Assembly: GCF_029892445.1 (NCBI RefSeq)
Contig: NZ_JARXVJ010000001.1
Coordinates: 3,658,001-3,722,000, forward strand
DNA: 64,000 bases
Direction: 5' to 3'
Origin: Chryseobacterium sp. H1D6B
GTDB lineage: Bacteria > Bacteroidota > Bacteroidia > Flavobacteriales > Weeksellaceae
In this document: piece by piece, positions 9,723 to 15,765 of the stretch
How the letters are laid out: each line of letters begins with the position of its first letter
How positions within the stretch are numbered: position 1 is the stretch's first letter
The notes under the pieces: generated by a model
Databases searched by the model: none
Told to the model about the DNA's origin: nothing
The model's input: only the letters and a program-made list of their open reading frames with translations
Program-made: the position numbers and the translations under genes

Positions 9723-10337
9723 TTAAAACCTTAATCCGTTCATTGCCATACGGGTGAACATATCAACGGCAGGAGTTATATTTTTAGAATCAGTTTCTAA
9801 GTCTAATTCACGTTTTAATCCCCTCACACTGCTTACAAGAACGAAGATGAGTGTCTTCATTTCTGATTCTGACATTTTTTTTAATTCACCATTCTTGATT
9901 CCATAAGAAAGAAGCTGGCTGAGCAAAATACTTTCCTGCTTGATAATAAAATTATGATGAACAATTTTGGCTTTATTAAAATTAGATAAGGCATCAGCAT
10001 CCATACCGACATCCAGCATCTTGAAAAAAACTCTCTTTTCACGGAGCACTTCAAGTTTGATTAGGAAAAATGCACGAAGCTTTTCTTGTGTACCTGAAGC
10101 CTGATGAATACCATTCGCCATTGCTGACAGCATTTCACGGATCTCGATCATGACAACTGCATCAAAAATTTCATCTTTATTCTTATAGTAATAATAAAGT
10201 GAACTTCTGCCTTTTCCTATTTCTTTGGCAACATCATCCATTGTCACTTTAGCCAGCCCGTATACCTGGAACAGTTTTTTAGCAGCAGCAAGGATCTGCT
10301 GCTGCATGACATCTTCTTTGGTGGGAGTATTTGACAT
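9723..10337 (-). CDS. TetR/AcrR-family repressor
   Basis: Regulator of 204 residues. The N-terminal TetR helix-turn-helix spans about residues 12-58 ('ILAAAKKLFQVYGLAKVTMDDVAKEIGKGRSSLYYYYKNKDEI' in outline), with the diagnostic SSLYYYYKNKDE recognition end. The remaining ~145 residues are the helical ligand and dimer domain, which varies by ligand. It heads an operon with an MFS exporter and an isochorismatase-like protein. Its own promoter contains an inverted repeat between the -33 and -7 boxes, which suggests autorepression. The inducer is unknown. Confidence 0.93.
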   Translation of the reverse strand: MSNTPTKEDVMQQQILAAAKKLFQVYGLAKVTMDDVAKEIGKGRSSLYYYYKNKDEIFDAVVMIEIREMLSAMANGIHQASGTQEKLRAFFLIKLEVLREKRVFFKMLDVGMDADALSNFNKAKIVHHNFIIKQESILLSQLLSYGIKNGELKKMSESEMKTLIFVLVSSVRGLKRELDLETDSKNITPAVDMFTRMAMNGLRF

Positions 10338-10356
10338 TTGGAGTAGTTTAACAGGA

Positions 10357-10388
10357 CAAAATTAAATGTTTTTTGACATTTGAACAAA
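10357..10388 (-). promoter_or_regulatory. tetR promoter with embedded operator
   Basis: On the minus strand the -7 box is TAATTTTG (10357-10364) and the -33 TTTG is at 10385-10388, with a 20-bp spacer. The spacer contains an inverted repeat AAATGT-N6-ACATTT (10364-10381), well placed to block RNA polymerase. The decamer TTGACATTTG occurs at 10373 and again at 10331 over the start codon, 42 bp apart. Confidence 0.6.
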
Positions 10389-10426
10389 TAATGTTTAAAT
10401 GTTTTTTAAATTATTTTGAAAAATAA

Positions 10427-10999
10427 TTAATCCAATGAAGCAACTGCGCTTTTATCCAGTTTTCGGATATTATCGAATAAAACCTTTACCTCATCCCAAG
10501 TGTTTACTCTCTCATGGCGGTCAATAGTACTGTTGTGGCCTGCATTAAACATGATAGGCCTTCCTTTACAAAAATCCAGATTCTTGCAGTGGTCATCAAT
10601 AAGATAGTCTGTATGGATAATACTTTTATCACCGCACATTATTATATTTTTCCAGGATATGAAAGGAAAGTGTTCCTGCAGCCATTCATATTTTTCAAAG
10701 AGCGACAATGGAAATTCCATAGCAGCAGTTACGATATAAATTTCAAAATGATCCATCAATTCTTTTACTACTTCTACGGCGTTGGGCATTACCGGAAGAG
10801 TACGGAAGAATCCCGGAGTGTTTAAATAATTCCATACAGCATCTTGGTTTGGAAAAGCTTCAGGCTCAGGTCTGCCGATCATAGCTTCCCGACTGATTAA
10901 AACACCGTAATCCTTATAGTACCAATTGATCATTTGTACTTCTACATCTGCTAAAACACCATCCATATCTATAGCAATGGTTTCTTTCTTATTTTTCAT
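10427..10999 (-). CDS. 5'(3')-deoxyribonucleotidase-like HAD phosphatase
   Basis: HAD-superfamily phosphatase of 190 residues from the ATG at 10999; the longer frame runs back into the operator region. Motif I is DMDGVLAD near the N-terminus (two catalytic Asp). Motif II is around 'IYIVTAAMEFP', and the acidic motif IV is 'YLIDDHCKNLDF'. Length and motifs match the NT5C family that dephosphorylates deoxyribonucleoside monophosphates. It diverges from a DeoR-type regulator across an 81-bp gap containing five TTGCA repeats. Shared control of the two genes is likely. Substrate specificity is inferred from the family only. Confidence 0.87.
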   Translation of the reverse strand: MKNKKETIAIDMDGVLADVEVQMINWYYKDYGVLISREAMIGRPEPEAFPNQDAVWNYLNTPGFFRTLPVMPNAVEVVKELMDHFEIYIVTAAMEFPLSLFEKYEWLQEHFPFISWKNIIMCGDKSIIHTDYLIDDHCKNLDFCKGRPIMFNAGHNSTIDRHERVNTWDEVKVLFDNIRKLDKSAVASLD

Positions 11000-11000
11000 T

Positions 11001-11056
11001 TTGCAATTATTTGCAACAAATATACTAATTATTGCAAAATATTGCATCGAATTGCA
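11001..11056. promoter_or_regulatory. Array of five phased TTGCA boxes (DeoR operator candidate)
   Basis: TTGCA starts at 11001, 11011, 11032, 11042 and 11052, all on the plus strand. Spacings are 10, 21, 10 and 10 bp, so every copy faces the same side of the helix. The array fills the gap between the nucleotidase and DeoR genes. It overlaps a minus-strand -7 box (TATATTTG, 11017-11024) and lies just upstream of the deoR -7 box. Direct-repeat operators are known for DeoR-family proteins. Confidence 0.65.
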
Positions 11057-11068
11057 GTTGATTTTTTC

Positions 11069-11076
11069 TATATTTG
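11069..11076 (+). promoter_or_regulatory. deoR-type gene -7 box
   Basis: TATATTTG ends four bases before the ATG, so the message would begin at or within a base of the start codon and be leaderless. Confidence 0.55.
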
Positions 11077-11080
11077 TTTT

Positions 11081-11830
11081 ATGTTAAAAGCTGAAAGACA
11101 AGACCTGATTCTAGAATATCTTTCGAAAGATAAAAAAGTACTGCTCGATGAGATCAGTAAAGTACTTAAGGTATCTGAAGATACAGTACGGAGAGATATT
11201 AAGGAGTTATCAGACAAAGGTATGCTTAAAGCTGTACGCGGCGGTGCCGTCCAGTGGCATTCGATGCCGGTTCACTTCAAAGACCGGCAGCATATTGATA
11301 TTCCCCATAAAAAAATAATTGCAGAAAAAGTACTTGAATATATTAAACAGGGAATGGTTCTGCTGGTGGATTCAGGAACTTCTGCTCTTGCTGTGGTATC
11401 AAATTTTCCAAAAGATATTGCCCTTACAGTGGTTACGAATAGTTTTCCCGTTGTTTCTATTTTAGAAGACCATAAAGAAATAGAAGTTTTATTTATCGGA
11501 GGGGTGCTCAATAAAATATCATTTTCCACTACCGGATATGAAACGATTCAGGCTATAAGAAATATAAGAGCAGATGTCTGCCTGCTTGGGATCTGCTGTA
11601 TAGATCTTAGTTCAGGAGTTACAGGAGATGGATATGAAGACAGCTTGATCAAAAGGGTAATGGTGGAAACTTCTAAACGTACCATCGCACTTTCTACTTC
11701 TGATAAGCTGGGAACATCAGATTCTTTTTATATCTGTGCAGCGAATGATCTGGATATCATTATTACGGAAGCAGATCCAAAATCTGACTATTTAAAAGCT
11801 TATACAGATGCCGGTATTGAAGTGAGATAG
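11081..11830 (+). CDS. DeoR/GlpR-family transcriptional regulator
   Basis: Regulator of 249 residues from the ATG at 11081; a TTG further upstream lies inside the operator array and was rejected. The N-terminal winged helix-turn-helix is canonical ('ISKVLKVSEDTVRRDIKEL', then 'LKAVRGGAV'). The C-terminal sensor domain has the sugar-isomerase-like fold of the family, with 'VLLVDSGTSALAV' and 'VVTNSF' phosphosugar-binding loops. DeoR proteins usually sense a phosphorylated sugar or nucleoside product, which fits the divergent deoxyribonucleotidase. That link is inference. Confidence 0.93.
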   Translation: MLKAERQDLILEYLSKDKKVLLDEISKVLKVSEDTVRRDIKELSDKGMLKAVRGGAVQWHSMPVHFKDRQHIDIPHKKIIAEKVLEYIKQGMVLLVDSGTSALAVVSNFPKDIALTVVTNSFPVVSILEDHKEIEVLFIGGVLNKISFSTTGYETIQAIRNIRADVCLLGICCIDLSSGVTGDGYEDSLIKRVMVETSKRTIALSTSDKLGTSDSFYICAANDLDIIITEADPKSDYLKAYTDAGIEVR

Positions 11831-11890
11831 GCCTATTAAATTCTTTTAGAAAAATTTAAACATGAAATTATCATCATTTCCTTTTTGGTA

Positions 11891-11911
11891 CTCCAAAACA
11901 GGAGCTTTTTT
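11891..11911 (+). terminator. Weak terminator after the DeoR gene
   Basis: CTCC-AAAACA-GGAG followed by CTTTTTT. The stem is only 4 bp, so the call is tentative. Confidence 0.4.
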
Positions 11912-12011
11912 GCTGTAAAATTCTCAATTTTAGATAGACTAACCAAATAAGCTTTCGATTTAACATAATTTATTTGTATCTAAAATACTATAGCTGCTGT
12001 TCGGTATTTTC

Positions 12012-12019
12012 TATATTTG
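12012..12019 (+). promoter_or_regulatory. -7 box of the antiporter gene
   Basis: TATATTTG, 20 bp before the ATG at 12040. It lies inside the longer open frame, which supports the inner start. No clear -33 TTG. Confidence 0.5.
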
Positions 12020-12039
12020 TTTTTTATACCCTCGAAAAT

Positions 12040-13623
12040 ATGAATGAATTACTGCCTTTCATGCTGGCACTGATAGTGGCAATTGTATTAATAGAAATGC
12101 TGGCCGATAAGCTGAAGGTTGCCTATCCTGTGCTTTTGGTAGTGGCCGGTCTTCTTATCAGTTTTATTCCGGGACTGCCCGCTGTGCAGGTAGATCCGGA
12201 TATGATCTTCTTTATTTTTTTACCGCCTCTTTTATTTGAAGCCGCATGGAGTATTTCTTTTAAAGAAATGAAAAAGTGGTGGCGGATCATCAGTAGTTTT
12301 GCATTTTTAGTGGTATTTTTTTCTGCGTTGGCTGTAGCGCTGCTGGCTAATTATTTTATTCCAGGTTTTACACTGGCATTAGGCTTTTTGCTCGGCGGTA
12401 TCGTATCACCCCCGGATGCTGTGAGTACGGGAGCGATTATGAAATTTGTGAAAATTCCTAAATCGACATCAGCTATTTTAGAAGGGGAAAGTCTGCTTAA
12501 TGATGCTTCTTCACTTATTATTGTAAGATTTGCTTTAGTTGCTGTAGGCACCGGGCAGTTTATTTTTCAGACGGCAGTTGTGGAGTTTTCCTGGATGGTT
12601 GTTGGAGGTATTCTTATAGGGCTTTTGGGCGGATGGTTATTTATGCAGGCTCATAAGAGACTTCCTACGGACGCTCCTTCAGATATTGTGTTTACTCTTG
12701 TTGAGCCTTATCTGCTTTACTGGGCAGCGGAACAAGTTCATAGTTCCGGCGTGCTGGCGGTAGTTGCCGGCGGTTTGTTCTTATCGACCAAAAGATTTTC
12801 TTTTTTAACAAGTGCCAGCAGAATAAAAGGTTCGAGTTTTTGGGAGGCATTAATCTTTATTTTAAACGGTATTGTATTTATGCTTATAGGCCTGGCGCTT
12901 CCTGAGGTGGTAAAAGGACTGAGGGCAGATGGGATACCTCTGAGCAGGGCTGTTTTTTTTGGATGTCTGGTCACGGCTGTTTTAATTGGAACAAGAATGA
13001 TCTCTTCTTACGGGGCAATGATCGCGACTCTTATATTCAGGCCGAGTGTAGCTCCCGGAAGAGATCTGAGTACACGAAGAAGACTGGGAATGCCTTTGCT
13101 GTTAGGCTGGACGGGAATGAGAGGGGTAGTGTCATTGGCTGCCGCTTTATCTATTCCGCTGACCCTGCCTAACGGAGAATCTTTTCCGCACCGCAATCTT
13201 ATTTTATTTATCACATTTACTGTTATTTTACTTACTCTTCTGATTCAGGGATTAACACTTCCATATCTTATTAAACGTACCCGTCTTTTTGATTATACCA
13301 GAGAATTATCAGAAGATGAAACCAAGATGAAGGTAAAGAATAAGCTTGTCGTAGAAACAGTACGTCTTTTAAAAGAGAAACATGCAAAAGGTTTGTATGA
13401 AGATCCTCATTTACAAAAAATGATCGATCAATGGGAATACAAGATCAATCATCCGGAAAATCTTAAAATGCCTGAAACTTCAAGACAGAATTATTTAGAA
13501 CTGCTGGAAAGCCAGCGGCAGTTTTTAACAGGATTAAAAAAAGATCCTGAACTGCATGAAGAATATATCCACTGGCAGATCTATCAGATCGATTTAGAAG
13601 AAGAACGGGTAAAGCTTTTGTAA
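12040..13623 (+). CDS. Na+/H+ antiporter, CPA1 family
   Basis: Inner-membrane cation:proton exchanger of 527 residues with about 12 membrane segments, then a ~100-residue cytoplasmic charged tail. CPA1 landmarks are 'FLPPLLFEAAW' near residue 60, 'GGIVSPPDAVSTGAI' near 120, the ion-site motif 'ESLLNDASSLIIV' near 150, and 'GMRGVVSLAAALSIP' near 360. All are intact. The ATG at 12040 begins directly at the first membrane helix; the longer frame adds 22 Cys- and aromatic-rich residues. It likely serves pH or sodium homeostasis. It has its own promoter box and ends 17 bp before the convergent tRNA gene. Confidence 0.93.
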   Translation: MNELLPFMLALIVAIVLIEMLADKLKVAYPVLLVVAGLLISFIPGLPAVQVDPDMIFFIFLPPLLFEAAWSISFKEMKKWWRIISSFAFLVVFFSALAVALLANYFIPGFTLALGFLLGGIVSPPDAVSTGAIMKFVKIPKSTSAILEGESLLNDASSLIIVRFALVAVGTGQFIFQTAVVEFSWMVVGGILIGLLGGWLFMQAHKRLPTDAPSDIVFTLVEPYLLYWAAEQVHSSGVLAVVAGGLFLSTKRFSFLTSASRIKGSSFWEALIFILNGIVFMLIGLALPEVVKGLRADGIPLSRAVFFGCLVTAVLIGTRMISSYGAMIATLIFRPSVAPGRDLSTRRRLGMPLLLGWTGMRGVVSLAAALSIPLTLPNGESFPHRNLILFITFTVILLTLLIQGLTLPYLIKRTRLFDYTRELSEDETKMKVKNKLVVETVRLLKEKHAKGLYEDPHLQKMIDQWEYKINHPENLKMPETSRQNYLELLESQRQFLTGLKKDPELHEEYIHWQIYQIDLEEERVKLL

Positions 13624-13640
13624 TATCAGATCTTAGATTG

Positions 13641-13712
13641 CGGCCTCACCAAGAATCGAACTTGGATCTAAAGTTTAGGAAACTCTTATTCTATCCGTTG
13701 AACTATGGGGCC
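13641..13712 (-). tRNA. tRNA-Arg (anticodon CCT)
   Basis: 72-nt tRNA on the minus strand. The acceptor stem GGCCCCA/TGAGGCC has one C-A mismatch, the D stem is GTTC/GAAT, the anticodon stem AGAGT/ACTTT carries loop TTCCTAA, and the T arm is CCAAG-TTCGATT-CTTGG. The anticodon occupies plus-strand positions 13677-13679 and reads AGG codons. CCA is not encoded. A -7 box sits at 13723-13730. Confidence 0.92.
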
Positions 13713-13722
13713 GGGGGGTTCT

Positions 13723-13730
13723 CAAAGATA
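13723..13730 (-). promoter_or_regulatory. tRNA-Arg -7 box
   Basis: TATCTTTG on the minus strand, ending 11 bp before the tRNA 5' end. The inferred transcription start is within a few bases of the mature end. Confidence 0.5.
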
Positions 13731-13772
13731 TTAATTAATCAATTTAGGTTAGTGAACACACAAAAAAAGAAA

Positions 13773-13885
13773 GAATCCGCTCTTTAGAAGCGGATTCAGT
13801 AGATAAATACATCTCATTTTTTTAATTAGACAACAATAAAAAGCACAGCCGACAATGCTGTGCTTAAATTTTTATTTCAAATTTA
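13773..13885 (-). ncRNA. Candidate small RNA between tRNA-Arg and hydrolase gene
   Basis: The 320-bp gap 13713-14032 has no gene longer than a few codons. On the minus strand it holds a -7 box TAAATTTG (13878-13885) and then a 9-bp hairpin (AAGCACAGC arms, 13841-13865). A second perfect 9-bp hairpin (GAATCCGCT arms, 13773-13797) follows, trailed by TTTCTTTTTTT. This could encode an RNA of ~100 nt. The alternative is two successive terminators of the hydrolase gene. Confidence 0.35.
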
Positions 13886-14032
13886 ATTGCAATTTCAAAG
13901 CTGAAAAAAGCAAAAAAAGATTTCATTTCAGTTGTATTACATAGTAAATGTAGGAATATTTTTAATATGTTGTATCAATTTAATGTTAAAATTAACAAGT
14001 TATCCACAAAAAAATGTGGATAACTCTGATGT

Positions 14033-14803
14033 TTATTTTTCAGACAGGTATTTCTCTATCAAAGAGTTTAAGGTTCTCTTCTCTTCTGCACTGCCTTTAT
14101 TATCCATGCTTCCATGATTAATACTTGTGTTTTGAACTGTAATATGATATTTTTTCTGCTCTTCAGAAGTGGGAAGAACTCCTTCATCAGCCGGATAATC
14201 ATTAGAGCGCAGTGTATATATTTTAGGATGCCTGGTTTTTGGAAGATACATTCTTCGGTTATCCATTGTGATAATTTTGTAAACCAGATCGGGGTATTTA
14301 TTCGCGAAAAGAGCGGTCATATCACCTCCGTTTGAATGTCCTATCAAAGTAAGATGTTTATAATCGAGAGAGGGTATTGTATGTTTAAGCTCGTTTAAAA
14401 CAAATAAAATGTTTTCTGTTCCTCGTTCCCAAAAGGGCATTCTTACGATCTGCGGTTTTCCTTCCTTAGGAATTAAATCGTCTGTAGGAAGTTCATGCTG
14501 GATACTGACCACAAAATATCCTTTTGCGGCTAAATATTCAGTTAAATAAGAATAAATTAAATAATCTCCGCCCTGATTAGCACCATAACCATGACTGAAA
14601 ATTACAAGCTGCTGGTTTGGGACAGGAGTTTTTGTTTTGGGACTGTAAAAAGCAACCGGAATTTTACGGTTTCTGTTTTGATCAGCCATTGTTAAAGTAT
14701 CCTGCTGTACTTCATAATGAGAATTTAGATTGATTGTCTGCTTTGATGAACAATTGAATAAAGACAAAATAAGCACAAACAAAAGAGGTATCTTATATTT
14801 CAT
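14033..14803 (-). CDS. Alpha/beta hydrolase lipoprotein
   Basis: Exported hydrolase of 256 residues. From the ATG at 14803 the signal peptide ends in LFNC, a lipobox, so the protein should be membrane-anchored. The fold is shown by 'VIFSHGYGANQGGDY' (oxyanion loop) and the nucleophile elbow GHSNGGD near residue 155. A late Asp (ITMDN or SNDYPADEG region) and 'SINHGSM' (His) complete a plausible Ser-Asp-His triad. The substrate is unknown; a lipase, esterase or PAF-acetylhydrolase-like role is possible. It stands alone on its strand. Confidence 0.85.
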   Translation of the reverse strand: MKYKIPLLFVLILSLFNCSSKQTINLNSHYEVQQDTLTMADQNRNRKIPVAFYSPKTKTPVPNQQLVIFSHGYGANQGGDYLIYSYLTEYLAAKGYFVVSIQHELPTDDLIPKEGKPQIVRMPFWERGTENILFVLNELKHTIPSLDYKHLTLIGHSNGGDMTALFANKYPDLVYKIITMDNRRMYLPKTRHPKIYTLRSNDYPADEGVLPTSEEQKKYHITVQNTSINHGSMDNKGSAEEKRTLNSLIEKYLSEK

Positions 14804-14984
14804 CTTAATAGTAAAGGCTAAGGTTATTTTTACCAAAGATAAAAACTTTGTATCTTAAAAACAGCCGGCTGATTGATATTTATTCACTTTGTATTTAAAA
14901 TATATGACTATATTTGGAGTATTAATATCTCTTTATAAATATCATTCTTGATTCAAGCCTGATTCTACAGCTTGAAATCATCAA

Positions 14985-15003
14985 GGTTCAGATTTTCTGA
15001 ACC
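14985..15003. other. Hairpin of unknown role
   Basis: Perfect 8-bp stem GGTTCAGA/TCTGAACC with a 3-nt loop, about 90 bp before the reductase gene. There is no T run, so it is not an obvious terminator. Confidence 0.35.
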
Positions 15004-15095
15004 CAAATCATTTATATTTTTAACTCAATACGAAAAGCAGATTCCCATTTTTGCTGTTCTGTATTTTAGTTTACTTAAATAATAAAGAGACCATT

Positions 15096-15731
15096 ATGAA
15101 AACAAATAAAATTGCCGTAATAGGCGGTACAGGTAAGTCCGGAAATTATCTTGTCCAGCAGCTTCTGGAAAAAGGATATCCCATGAAATTGTTACTGCGG
15201 AACCCCGAAAACTTCACGCTTGAAAATCCTTTAATCGAAATCGTAAAAGGCGATGCAAGAGATTTTGATTCTGTGGACCGTCTTATTAAAGATTGTTGTG
15301 CAGTTATCAATAAAATAGGACAGCCTGTTGGAGAAAAATCAATATTTACTGATGCAGCGAAGAATATTATAAAGTCGATGAATTTAAACGGAATTACAAG
15401 GTATATTGCCATCACCGGTTTGAATGTTGATACCCCTTTTGATCATAAAAATGATAAGGTGAAAATGGCGACAGACTGGATGTATCAAAATTATCCAAAA
15501 ACAACAAAAGATAAGCAGGATGAATATGAAATTCTTGTGAACAGCAATTTGGATTGGACTCTGGTAAGGCTTCCATTAATTATTCCGACTTCTGAACATT
15601 TTAAGACAGAAGCTAATTTAACAGATTGTACAGGGGAGAAGATCAGTGCCGCAGATCTCTCAGAATTCCTTGTTTCTCAGATTAGTGATGAAACCTATCA
15701 CAAACAAAGCCCCTTTTTGTATAACATATAA
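15096..15731 (+). CDS. NmrA-like NAD(P)-binding reductase
   Basis: Atypical short-chain dehydrogenase of 211 residues. The dinucleotide-binding loop is 'IAVIGGTGKSGNYLV' right at the N-terminus of the ATG at 15096; the 15 codons before it in the longer frame are not family-like. The later 'GDARDFDSVDRLI' and 'YIAITGLNVDTP' segments match the NAD(P)H-binding SDR_a5 group. No classical YxxxK pair is evident, so it may be a quinone-reductase-like or redox-sensing member. It is a single gene, ending just before a palindromic terminator shared with uvrA. Confidence 0.85.
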   Translation: MKTNKIAVIGGTGKSGNYLVQQLLEKGYPMKLLLRNPENFTLENPLIEIVKGDARDFDSVDRLIKDCCAVINKIGQPVGEKSIFTDAAKNIIKSMNLNGITRYIAITGLNVDTPFDHKNDKVKMATDWMYQNYPKTTKDKQDEYEILVNSNLDWTLVRLPLIIPTSEHFKTEANLTDCTGEKISAADLSEFLVSQISDETYHKQSPFLYNI

Positions 15732-15734
15732 AAG

Positions 15735-15765
15735 AATAGAGAGTCAATTGACTCTCTATTTTATT
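15735..15765. terminator. Convergent terminator (reductase gene / uvrA)
   Basis: A perfect 26-base palindrome (13-base arm AATAGAGAGTCAA) followed by TTATTTTAA, between two convergent genes 34 bp apart. Confidence 0.85.

Noticed and set aside
13841..13865. Transcription terminator of the antiporter gene
   Set aside because: It lies beyond the convergent tRNA gene, too far and on the wrong side to serve the antiporter.
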